64,000 nt of DNA from Bifidobacterium polysaccharolyticum (lineage in GTDB: Bacteria; Actinomycetota; Actinomycetes; Actinomycetales; Bifidobacteriaceae), in NCBI RefSeq assembly GCF_016101585.1, contig NZ_JACFQG010000002.1, positions 62,001 to 126,000 of the forward strand, in the 5' to 3' direction. Under the pieces are notes generated by a model. It worked only from the letters and a program-made list of their open reading frames with translations. It did not search any database and had not been told where the DNA came from. The first letter of the stretch is position 1; the number at the start of each line of letters is the position of its first letter. The position numbers and the translations under genes are program-made. Below, one piece after another: positions 55,536-64,000 of this stretch.

Positions 55536-57356
55536 ATGGTCGAGACGCTCTTTTCCGGACTCATCCACGGCGGCGTATATGCTCTGGCCGCCGTGGGGAT
55601 GTCCCTGGTCTTCGGAGTGACCAATGTGGCCAACTTCGCACAAGGATCCCTGGTGGCAGTTGGCATGATGACGGCCTGGTGGGTAGGCTCCTCCCTGGGT
55701 TGGGGACTCATCCCCACCATTCTGGCCGTCGTTCTGGTCACAGGCCTTGTCGGCCTGGTCACCAACCTCCTGGTCATCACTCCGCTGGAAGGTCGGCAAC
55801 CGATTGCCGCTCTCTTGGGAACTGTGGGCGTAGGGCAGGTTCTGGATAACGGGATGCAGCTGATCTTCGGCTCCCAGACCAGGCCCTTTCCCCAGCTGCT
55901 GCCCACCCACAACCTGCATGCGCTGGGCATCAGCTTCGGCACTTCCGACTTGGTCATGGGTCTTGTCGCTCTGGCCAGCATGGTTGCGCTCTGGGCCTTC
56001 TTGACATACGGCAGGACCGGCCAGGCCATCAGGGCCACCTCCCAGGATTCCCAGGCTGCATTGCAAATGGGAGTGCCTGTCACCTCCATTCGCACCATAG
56101 CTTTCGTCATCGGGTCGATTCTGGCGGGCATCGCAGGAATTTTCATCGGCCTGTTCAAGACGAACATCAACCCCATGGACGGCAGCACCATCGGCATGAC
56201 AGCATTCGTGGCCGCTGCCATCGGCGGACTGGGCTCCATCCCCGGAGCCATCATCGGGGGCCTGGTGCTGGGTTTGGCTGAAGCCGTCGGCGTCGGGCTC
56301 TTCGGCGATGGTGTGCACGACCTGATAACCTTCGGCACCCTTCTGCTGGTTCTGATCCTCAAGCCCTCAGGATTCCTGGGCCGCAAGGCAGACATGGGCA
56401 AGGAGCCCATGACCGGAACCCTCCCGGAAGCCGCCAGACCCATCCGACTGCCGCTTTGGGCCAACCTCAGCCTTGCAGCAGCCGCTCTGGCCACTCCCTT
56501 CATTTTCTCCGACCACCTGGCCGGCATCGGGACCCAGGTGACCATTTATGCCATTGCTGCAGTGGGTCTGACGCTGATCTCGGGCTCGGCCGGTCAGACC
56601 ATCCTAGGACTGGCAGGACCTGTGGCCGTGGGAGCTTATGCCTCGGCCCTGCTGACCATGCGCATGCACTGGCCCTTCACCCTCTCCCTCCTAGCAGCGG
56701 CCATCATTGCCGCGCTTGCTGCATCCCTGCTGACATTCCCAGTATGGAAGCTCAGTGGCCACTATGTGGCTATCGCCACCATAGGAGTGGGAGCAGTCAT
56801 GGTCGCCATCATCCGCATCTGGGAGCCTCTGACAAGAGGTTCCCTGGGTCTGCAGGGCATTCCTTTGCCGACCTTCCTGGGCAAGCCGCTCTACACCCAG
56901 CAGATGCAGTACTTGCTGGATCTGGTCATCCTTCTTCTGGTTCTTGCAGTGACCTCCCGGATTAGGTTCTCACATCTGGGCCACGTCTTCGAAGCCATCG
57001 GCGAGGACGGACAAGCGGCCTGGTCCCTGGGGATCAGGACAGGGGCCTACAAGGCGCTGGCCTACGCCCTGGCATGCGGGTCGGCAGGTATCGCAGGAGC
57101 CCTGCTGGCACACCAGTACACCTATATCGACCCGACCCTCTTCAATCCGACCATGTCGACCCTGATCCTGACCATCATCGTCCTGGGTGGGATGAAGTCC
57201 CCGACCGGAGCCGTGATCGGCTCCCTGATCCTGGTAGGCGCCCCTGAACTGCTGCGCATCCTGCCCGAGGTGAGAATCATGGCCTACGGACTCGTCCTGA
57301 TCATCTTCATCATCTGCAGACCACAAGGCCTGTTCTCAACCAAAAGGAGGGCATGA
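55536..57356 (+). CDS. LivH-LivM fused ABC permease
   Basis: Both inner-membrane permeases of a LIV-type importer in one 606-residue chain. Residues 1-~290 are LivH-like (GVYALAAVGMSLVFGVTNVANFAQG, AFVAAAIGGLGSIPGA). After a short charged linker (about 285-305), residues ~310-606 are LivM-like (GLTLISGSAGQTILGLAGPVAVGAYASALL, LGGMKSPTGAVIGS). The sequence reads through without a frame break, so the fusion is real in this assembly. The stop overlaps the next ATG by 4 bp. Confidence 0.92.
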   Translation: MVETLFSGLIHGGVYALAAVGMSLVFGVTNVANFAQGSLVAVGMMTAWWVGSSLGWGLIPTILAVVLVTGLVGLVTNLLVITPLEGRQPIAALLGTVGVGQVLDNGMQLIFGSQTRPFPQLLPTHNLHALGISFGTSDLVMGLVALASMVALWAFLTYGRTGQAIRATSQDSQAALQMGVPVTSIRTIAFVIGSILAGIAGIFIGLFKTNINPMDGSTIGMTAFVAAAIGGLGSIPGAIIGGLVLGLAEAVGVGLFGDGVHDLITFGTLLLVLILKPSGFLGRKADMGKEPMTGTLPEAARPIRLPLWANLSLAAAALATPFIFSDHLAGIGTQVTIYAIAAVGLTLISGSAGQTILGLAGPVAVGAYASALLTMRMHWPFTLSLLAAAIIAALAASLLTFPVWKLSGHYVAIATIGVGAVMVAIIRIWEPLTRGSLGLQGIPLPTFLGKPLYTQQMQYLLDLVILLLVLAVTSRIRFSHLGHVFEAIGEDGQAAWSLGIRTGAYKALAYALACGSAGIAGALLAHQYTYIDPTLFNPTMSTLILTIIVLGGMKSPTGAVIGSLILVGAPELLRILPEVRIMAYGLVLIIFIICRPQGLFSTKRRA

Positions 57357-59143
57357 TGACAGGCAGTCAGCATAGTCCCGAACCCGCACGCGACAATCCC
57401 GATCAACCCCTGCTCAGCGTGCGCGATCTGAGCAAGAGCTTCCAGGGACTGCAGGCGGTGGCCGACGCCAACATGGATCTGGCATCCGGCCAGGTGATAG
57501 GCATTATCGGCCCCAACGGATCAGGAAAGTCCACGACCATCAACCTGATCTGCGGCTTTCTCAAGCCCGACTCGGGCCAGATCAGCCTGAGGGGACGCAC
57601 CGTGACCGGCCTGCCCGCTACGGACATGGCCGAGCAGGGGGTGTCCCGCACCTTCCAGAACGGCAGGGTCTTCCCGGCCATGAGCGTTGAGGAGAACGTG
57701 GCCGTAGGATTCCATAGGCGCCTGGAAGCCCGCAGGCCCTTTCGCCGTCTGGAGAGGTGGCCCATCCTGCGATGGATCCCCCTGCTGACGCAGACCTGGC
57801 TGACGCTGGTGCCCGGTCCCGCCTGCGGGAGGGAGGCGGTCGCCGAACGCAAGGCCGTCCAGTCCGAGATCGACAGATTCAGCGAGCGCCTGGAGGAGCA
57901 TCGCACCCAGGCCGCCTACACCCTGTCCTACGCCAACAGGCGCCGCACCGAAATCGCCAGAGCCCACGTCAGTTCCCCCGACATCCTGGTCTTGGACGAA
58001 CCCACCGCAGGGATGAACCAGTCGGAAACGGCCGAGGTGCTGCAACAGCTCCTGGAGCTCAAGGCCCAGGGTCAGACCATGCTTCTGGTCGAGCACAAGA
58101 TCGACCTGATCGAAGCGCTTTGCGACCAGGTCATCGCCATGGACGGCGGCCGGATCATCGCCTCCGGACTTCCCAGGCAGGTCAGTGCCGACCCCCGGGT
58201 CATCACCGCATACCTGGGCGACCGCAGACCCCGCAACGATGCCCCCATGAACGGGCAGGCGGATGTTCTGGCCCGGCAGAACGCCCTGGCTCCGGTCACC
58301 GCTGCGGAACCGATTGATGGCCAGGATCCCGACAGCACGGGAACCAGGCTGAGAGCCAAGGCTGAGGCCTCTGATGACGACGAGGGGAAGCCGACCGCCG
58401 AGGGGGAGCGAACATTGCTCTCCCTGGATGGCGTCGATGTGAGCTATGGCCCGGTCAAGGCCCTGGACCATGTCAGTCTTCGCATTCCCCAAGGCGGCAT
58501 CGTCTCGCTTCTGGGTGGAAACGCTTCAGGCAAGTCCACAACCATGAAGACCATCCTGGGCCTGCTGGCTCCAAAGGAGGGGACCATCCGTTTGGATGGA
58601 CAGGAAATAACCCACACCCCCACCAAGGATCGGGTCCGTTCCGGAATCGCCTCAGTTCCGGAGGCAAGAAGGGTCTTCGCGGCCATGAGCGTGGAGGAGA
58701 ACCTGCGTATGGGCGCCTACACCCAAAGGGAGCGCAATCAGATCGAGCAGGATCTGGATACCATATATGAGCGCTTCCCCCGCCTGGCCGAACGCCGCGG
58801 GCAGCAGGCCGGCACCCTTTCAGGAGGCGAGCAGCAGATGCTGGCCTTCGGCAGGGCCCTGATGAGCCATCCCCGGCTGATATGCATGGACGAGCCGACC
58901 ATGGGCCTATCGCCCAAGCTGGTCGACCAGCTGCTTGAGCAGATCGCCTCCCTCCGCGACCAGCTGGGCATCTCCATCCTTTTGGTCGAGCAGCAGGCCG
59001 AGCTGGCCCTGTCCATCGCCGACTACGGGTACGTGCTGCAGAACGGCCTGATCCGTCTGGAGGGACCAGCCCGACAGCTCTTGAATGATGAACGTGTCCG
59101 CCAGGCATACCTGGGCAAGGCAACCTCCGATAGCGGGCGATAA
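57353..59143 (+). CDS. LivG-LivF fused ABC ATPase
   Basis: Two ATPase domains in one 596-residue chain. The LivG-like half (about 18-290) has Walker A GPNGSGKST, a weak signature LSYANRR, and Walker B ILVLDEPTAG. After a ~65-residue acidic linker, the LivF-like half (about 355-596) has GGNASGKST, LSGGEQQ and CMDEPTMGL. Together with the fused permease, one ATPase chain and one permease chain would make the whole core complex. Confidence 0.92.
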   Translation: MMTGSQHSPEPARDNPDQPLLSVRDLSKSFQGLQAVADANMDLASGQVIGIIGPNGSGKSTTINLICGFLKPDSGQISLRGRTVTGLPATDMAEQGVSRTFQNGRVFPAMSVEENVAVGFHRRLEARRPFRRLERWPILRWIPLLTQTWLTLVPGPACGREAVAERKAVQSEIDRFSERLEEHRTQAAYTLSYANRRRTEIARAHVSSPDILVLDEPTAGMNQSETAEVLQQLLELKAQGQTMLLVEHKIDLIEALCDQVIAMDGGRIIASGLPRQVSADPRVITAYLGDRRPRNDAPMNGQADVLARQNALAPVTAAEPIDGQDPDSTGTRLRAKAEASDDDEGKPTAEGERTLLSLDGVDVSYGPVKALDHVSLRIPQGGIVSLLGGNASGKSTTMKTILGLLAPKEGTIRLDGQEITHTPTKDRVRSGIASVPEARRVFAAMSVEENLRMGAYTQRERNQIEQDLDTIYERFPRLAERRGQQAGTLSGGEQQMLAFGRALMSHPRLICMDEPTMGLSPKLVDQLLEQIASLRDQLGISILLVEQQAELALSIADYGYVLQNGLIRLEGPARQLLNDERVRQAYLGKATSDSGR

Positions 59144-59245
59144 GGAACACCTATGGGAGCAACCTTGCCTGAGGCTCTGAAAGAAGATTCGATGGTGGGC
59201 TAGCAAGGGATTCCCGACCGGACACAAGCAGAGGGGCACAACCGT

Positions 59246-60577
59246 ATGAGCAAAGGATTCGCAACAAGAGCCGTCCATGACGGCTATGACTGTCAAAGCC
59301 AGGGCGGGGGCGCAGCCAGCGTCCCCATCTACCAGTCGGCCGCCTTTGACATGGTCACCGCCGACCGGGGAGATGCCCTGGCCGCCGGCGAAATTCAAGG
59401 ATTCTCATACTCCCGCCTGGCCAACCCCACGGTCAAGGTCCTGGAGGACCGCCTGGCCAGTCTGGAGGGGGGCAAGGGGGCTGTAGCCATGGCCTCGGGG
59501 ATGGCCGCCGTGTCGTCCGCCCTCATGTGCGCAGCCGAAGGCGGCGGGAGACTAATTTCCCCGGTCGATCTTTATGGGACCTCGGTGGATGCCATGAAGA
59601 CCTTCTTCCCCAACTTTGGCATCGAAACGGATTTTGTGGATGACATCAACGACCTTGACGAGGTGGAATCCCTGATTCAAGACAACACCAGGGCCATCTT
59701 CGCTGAGTCCGTGGCCAATCCGTCCACAGCCATAGCCGACATCCCCGGCCTGGCCGACCTGGCCCACCAGCATGGACTGGCCCTGATCATCGACAATACG
59801 GTGCCCACGCCCTACCTGCTCAACCCTATCGACTTCGGCGCCGACATCGTCGTCCACTCGACCACCAAGGGGATCAGCGGCCACGGCAACGCATTGGGCG
59901 GGGTCATCGTGGATGCGGGGCGATTCGACTGGGGCAACGGCCGCTTCCCGCAGATGAGCCAGCCCGAACTGATCATCAGCGACGAACGACACGGGTCCAT
60001 GGTCAGCTTTCTGGATGCCTTCGGCAAGATGGCCTTCCTCCACAGGGTCCATACCAAATACCTGCACACCTTCGGGGCGGTCATGAGTCCCTTCACCGCC
60101 TACCTGCAACTGACCGGCCTTGAGACCCTGGCCCAGCGGATCGCCACCGAGGTCAAGACGGCAGCGATCCTGGCCCGCCACCTGCTGACCATTCCCCAGG
60201 TGGAACAGGTCAACTACTCGGGCATTCCCGAGGGTCGGTACCAGGGCGATGCGGACCAGCAGAACCGCCTGGCATCAACCTTGCTGCCCAAGGGCGTCGG
60301 CACGATCCTCTCCTTCAAGGTCAAAGGGGGCTATGAGCAGGTGAAGCGCATCGTGGACTCGGTGCATCTCATGAGCTACATGCCCAACATCGGCGACTGT
60401 CGCACCCTGATTGTGGACCCGGCCAGGATCACCCACAGGGAGGTTCCGGGCCCCTACCGTCTCAGTGCTGGTGTGGGCGACGACCTAATTCGAATCTCCG
60501 TAGGCCTGGAGAACCCGGACGACCTGATCGCCGACCTGGATCAGGCCTTTGCAGCCGCCTATCCGAAGACGCTCTAG
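59246..60577 (+). CDS. O-acetylhomoserine sulfhydrylase-type PLP enzyme (MetY-like)
   Basis: Cys/Met-metabolism PLP enzyme, 443 residues. VPIYQSAAFDMV, SRLANPTVKVLEDRLASLEGG and the PLP lysine in HSTTKGISGHGNALGG are clear. The length and the inserted segment SFLDAFGKMAFLHRVHTKYLHTFGAVMSPF favour MetY (O-acetylhomoserine + sulfide to homocysteine) over cystathionine gamma-synthase. A methionine gamma-lyase activity cannot be excluded. It starts 102 bp after the ATPase gene and likely belongs to the same transcription unit. Confidence 0.88.
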   Translation: MSKGFATRAVHDGYDCQSQGGGAASVPIYQSAAFDMVTADRGDALAAGEIQGFSYSRLANPTVKVLEDRLASLEGGKGAVAMASGMAAVSSALMCAAEGGGRLISPVDLYGTSVDAMKTFFPNFGIETDFVDDINDLDEVESLIQDNTRAIFAESVANPSTAIADIPGLADLAHQHGLALIIDNTVPTPYLLNPIDFGADIVVHSTTKGISGHGNALGGVIVDAGRFDWGNGRFPQMSQPELIISDERHGSMVSFLDAFGKMAFLHRVHTKYLHTFGAVMSPFTAYLQLTGLETLAQRIATEVKTAAILARHLLTIPQVEQVNYSGIPEGRYQGDADQQNRLASTLLPKGVGTILSFKVKGGYEQVKRIVDSVHLMSYMPNIGDCRTLIVDPARITHREVPGPYRLSAGVGDDLIRISVGLENPDDLIADLDQAFAAAYPKTL

Positions 60578-60680
60578 AAGCTGCGTCCTCTACATCGCAA
60601 AACCCATTCTGCTCCCAACACATCCCGGGTAATGCGGAACAGGCATATATGCAGAGTTGCATAAAGAGAGAGCCTCTTGT

Positions 60681-60714
60681 ATAAAAAAGGACCCGACCAG
60701 GTGGTCGGGTCCTT
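60681..60714 (-). terminator. Rho-independent terminator of rpmG
   Basis: Stem AAGGACCCGACCA/TGGTCGGGTCCTT (13 pairs) followed on the minus strand by TTTTTTAT, 24 bp beyond the rpmG stop. It may also stop transcription from metY, though the plus-strand side has no T-run. Confidence 0.9.
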
Positions 60715-60738
60715 ATGAAGCCAAACGATAGGAAGAAC

Positions 60739-60906
60739 TCAGCGAGTCTCCCGGTGCAGGGTATGCTTGCCGCAACGGGGGCAGAACTTCTTGAGCTCCA
60801 GACGGTCAGGAGTGTTACGACGGTTCTTCGTCGTAATGTAATTACGCTCCTTGCACACGGTGCACGCCAGCGTAATGCCAGGACGGATATCTGCGGCTTT
60901 TGCCAT
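60739..60906 (-). CDS. rpmG: 50S ribosomal protein L33, zinc-binding
   Basis: A 55-residue large-subunit protein starting [15 protein letters not shown]. It has the two zinc CxxC pairs (C15/C18 and C42/C45) and ends [10 protein letters not shown]. The zinc-binding form means a zinc-free paralogue may exist elsewhere. It lies downstream of the three-tRNA cluster and is probably co-transcribed with it. Confidence 0.95.
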   Translation of the reverse strand: MAKAADIRPGITLACTVCKERNYITTKNRRNTPDRLELKKFCPRCGKHTLHRETR

Positions 60907-60952
60907 GGTTCACCTCTATAGTCGTTGCACGACCGACGTATGTCGGCCACAG

Positions 60953-61026
60953 TAGCGAGGAAGAGACTCGAACTCTTGACCTTACGATTATGAGTCGTAC
61001 GCTCTAGCCAGCTGAGCTACCCCGCC
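60953..61026 (-). tRNA. tRNA-Met(CAT)
   Basis: A 74-nt cloverleaf. Acceptor GGCGGGG pairs with CCTCGCT (including two G-U pairs), the anticodon loop is CTCATAA, the T loop TTCGAGT and the discriminator A. The G1-U72 pair suggests elongator rather than initiator. Confidence 0.95.
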
Positions 61027-61030
61027 AGAG

Positions 61031-61102
61031 AGCCTCGGGTGAGAATCGGACTCACGACCTCTTCCTTACCAAGGAAGTGCTCTGCCACTGAGCTACCGAG
61101 GC
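61031..61102 (-). tRNA. tRNA-Thr(GGT)
   Basis: A 72-nt cloverleaf with acceptor GCCTCGG/CCGAGGC, anticodon loop TTGGTAA (anticodon GGT) and discriminator T. It is separated by 4 bp from tRNA-Met. Confidence 0.95.
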
Positions 61103-61103
61103 G

Positions 61104-61185
61104 TGGCGGATAGAGGATTCGAACCTCTGAAGCATTACGCGGCTGATTTACAGTCAGCTCCCTTTGACCGCTTGGGAAATCCGCC
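61104..61185 (-). tRNA. tRNA-Tyr(GTA)
   Basis: An 82-nt class II tRNA with long variable arm. Acceptor GGCGGAT/ATCCGCC, anticodon loop CTGTAAA (anticodon GTA), discriminator A. One base separates it from tRNA-Thr, so the three tRNAs and rpmG probably form one transcript. Confidence 0.95.
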
Positions 61186-61254
61186 ATGTCGCACTAGAAC
61201 CGGAGCTCCGTACGGCAACTTGCCTATAATGACATGTTTTTCCATTTTCCGCAA

Positions 61255-61294
61255 GTCCCGCTCCGACGTCGTGTCTTCCGCGTCGGAGCGGGAC
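61255..61294 (-). terminator. Terminator hairpin after nrdF
   Basis: Perfect 14-bp stem GTCCCGCTCCGACG/CGTCGGAGCGGGAC lying 8 bp beyond the nrdF stop. The minus-strand tail TTGCGGAAAATGG has little T-run, but stem strength supports termination. Confidence 0.75.
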
Positions 61295-61301
61295 AGACTG
61301 G

Positions 61302-62357
<1,056 letters not shown>

Positions 62358-62401
62358 TCAGTCTACCGCATGGACGGACCCGACCTGTGGACGTGGATGC
62401 C

Positions 62402-62438
62402 AAGGGTCGGCGCCGCCCTCACAGACGGCACCGACCTT
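62402..62438 (-). terminator. Hairpin between nrdE and nrdF
   Basis: Stem GGTCGG-GCCG/CGGC-CCGACC with one mismatch in the 169-bp gap. It has a poor T-run, so it may tune the NrdE:NrdF ratio by partial termination or stabilise the upstream message. Confidence 0.4.
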
Positions 62439-62466
62439 GGATTGCATATGCCTTAGGACACGTGCC

Positions 62467-64000
62467 TTAAAGCATGCAGCTGACGCAGCCTTCGACCTCG
62501 GTGCCTTCCAGCGCCTGCTGGCGAATCCTGATGTAGTAGAGGGTCTTGATCCCCTTGCGCCAGGCGTAGATCTGAGCCTTGTTCAGATCGCGGGTGGTGG
62601 CTGTGTCGGGGAAGAAGAGGGTCAGCGAGAGCCCCTGGTCCACATGCTGAGTGGCCTCGGCATAGGTGTCCACGATCTTCTTCCAGCCAATCTCGTAGGC
62701 GTCCTCGAAGTAGTCCAGGTTCTCGTTGGTCATGTAGGGAGCCGGGTAGTAGACGCGCCCGATCTTGCCCTCCTTGCGGATCTCGATCTTGGAGGCGATC
62801 GGGTGGATGGAGCTGGTGGAGTGGTTGATGTAGGAGATGGACCCGGTCGGGGGGACGGCCTGGAGGTTCTGGTTGTAGATCCCGTCCTTGAGGATGGCCG
62901 CCTGGAGTTCCTTCCAGTCCTCAACCGTGGGAATGTGGACCTTGTACTGGTCGAAGAGGTCCTTGATCCGCTGGGTCCTGGGCTCCAGGGAGCGGCTGCC
63001 CTCAGTGTACTTGTCGAAGTAGTTCCCCTGGCCGGCAGGCTTGGCATAGTCGGACTTGGCGAAGGAGGCGAAGGCCTTCCCCCGCTCCACGGCCAGGGCA
63101 TGGGAGGCTCTGTAGGCATGGTAGGCCACGGTCATGAAGTACATGTCGGTGAAGTCCAGCCCCTCCTCGGACCCGTAGTGGATGCCCTCACGGGCCAGGA
63201 AGCCATGGAGGTTCATCTGACCCAGACCGATGGCATGACCCTCGTCGTTGCCCCGCTTGATGGAGGGAACAGCCTCGATGTTGGTGTGGTCAGAGACGGA
63301 TGTCAGGGCCCGCACCGAGGTTTCTACCGTGTCGGCCAGACCGCCGTCCATGGCCTTGGCGATGTTGAGGGATCCCAGGTTGCATGAGATGTCGCGGCCG
63401 ATATGCTCATAGTTCAGATTCTCGGAGTAGGTGCTGGGCTCCTGGACCTGCAGGATCTCCGAGCAGAGGTTGGACATGGTGATCCGGCCGTCGATGGGGT
63501 TGGCCTTGTTGACCGTGTCCTCGAAGAGGATGTAGGGGTAGCCGGACTCGAACTGGATCTCGGCCAGGGTCATGAAGAAGTCACGGGCATCGATGTACTT
63601 CTTGTGAATCCGCTTGTCCTTGACCATCTCCTCGTAGTGCTCGGTGATGGGGATGTCAGCGAAGGGCTTGCCGTAGACCCGCTCCACGTCGTAGGGCGAG
63701 AAGAGAGCCATGGGCTCCTTGCGCTTGGCCAGCTCGAAGGTGATGTCGGGAATGACCACGCCCAGGGCCAGGGATTTGATGCGGATCTTCTCGTCCGCGT
63801 TCTCCCGCTTGGTGTCCAGGAAACGCATGATGTCAGGATGGTGGGCCGACAGGTAGACGGCGCCGGCACCCTGACGGGCACCCAGCTGGTTGGCATAGGA
63901 GAAGGAGTCCTCCAGGAGCTTCATGACCGGGACCACGCCGCTGGACTGGTTCTCGATGTGCTTGATGGGCGCGCCCATCTCGCGCAGGTTGCTGAGCAGC
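62467..64000 (-). CDS. nrdE: Class Ib ribonucleotide reductase alpha subunit (5' end beyond window)
   Basis: Catalytic subunit reducing ribonucleoside diphosphates. The 511 in-window codons cover the second half of the barrel through the C-terminus, with NLCSEILQ (cysteine at the active site), the [18 protein letters not shown] region and the C-terminal CVSC that accepts electrons from NrdH. The ATG at about 63978 is internal, since the frame continues to the window edge. NrdH and NrdI would lie to the right. Confidence 0.95.
   Translation of the reverse strand, partial: LLSNLREMGAPIKHIENQSSGVVPVMKLLEDSFSYANQLGARQGAGAVYLSAHHPDIMRFLDTKRENADEKIRIKSLALGVVIPDITFELAKRKEPMALFSPYDVERVYGKPFADIPITEHYEEMVKDKRIHKKYIDARDFFMTLAEIQFESGYPYILFEDTVNKANPIDGRITMSNLCSEILQVQEPSTYSENLNYEHIGRDISCNLGSLNIAKAMDGGLADTVETSVRALTSVSDHTNIEAVPSIKRGNDEGHAIGLGQMNLHGFLAREGIHYGSEEGLDFTDMYFMTVAYHAYRASHALAVERGKAFASFAKSDYAKPAGQGNYFDKYTEGSRSLEPRTQRIKDLFDQYKVHIPTVEDWKELQAAILKDGIYNQNLQAVPPTGSISYINHSTSSIHPIASKIEIRKEGKIGRVYYPAPYMTNENLDYFEDAYEIGWKKIVDTYAEATQHVDQGLSLTLFFPDTATTRDLNKAQIYAWRKGIKTLYYIRIRQQALEGTEVEGCVSCML

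Overview
The window looks like a chromosomal segment of a Bifidobacterium. The bifunctional AdhE, the ribosomal proteins and the FdxA/DapC pair resemble bifidobacterial versions I recall, and base composition is high in G+C throughout. A plant-feeding or insect-gut lineage fits the hexuronate and xylan genes, but that is inference. I see no prophage, transposase, rRNA or CRISPR array.

Layout. 1-5.5 kb: a GH2 glycoside hydrolase (cut by the left edge) translationally coupled to a large DUF5107-TPR protein. 5.7-9.6 kb: a two-subunit ABC exporter. 9.9-21.9 kb: adk and secY, then the spc and S10 ribosomal protein operons (rplO back to rpsJ), all on the minus strand. 22.2-26.2 kb: adhE, rpsI and rplM. 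26.4-32.7 kb: housekeeping genes (a leucine-rich-repeat-variant protein, a YigZ/IMPACT protein, tRNA-Ser, DinB, DapC, FdxA, an APC amino acid permease). 33-51.4 kb: a large hexuronate/xylo-oligosaccharide island. 51.6-52.8 kb: murB. 53.1-60.6 kb: a sulfur/methyl-metabolism cassette. 60.7-64 kb: rpmG, three tRNAs, and nrdF plus partial nrdE.

The hexuronate island encodes every step of the Ashwell pathway. Glucuronate goes through UxaC, UxuB and UxuA, and galacturonate through UxaC, UxaB and UxaA. Both give 2-keto-3-deoxygluconate, which KdgK and Eda convert to pyruvate and glyceraldehyde-3-phosphate. Next to it are a GH43 beta-xylosidase, an ABC sugar importer without its own ATPase, and three LacI-family regulators. 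Two of the regulators are overlapping tandem paralogues. The promoters between the divergent lacI-type gene and the importer operon are well formed, and the lacI-side spacer is filled by a perfect 14-bp palindrome.

The 53-60 kb cassette is the most novel-looking part. A good promoter starts a roughly 110-nt leader made of three consecutive hairpins. It is followed by a URO-D-superfamily protein carrying the H-x-C...C zinc motif of methyltransferases, a LIV-type ABC importer whose two permeases are fused and whose two ATPases are fused, and a MetY-like O-acetylhomoserine sulfhydrylase. I infer uptake of a methylated or sulfur-containing compound for methionine synthesis, under control of an unassigned structured RNA.
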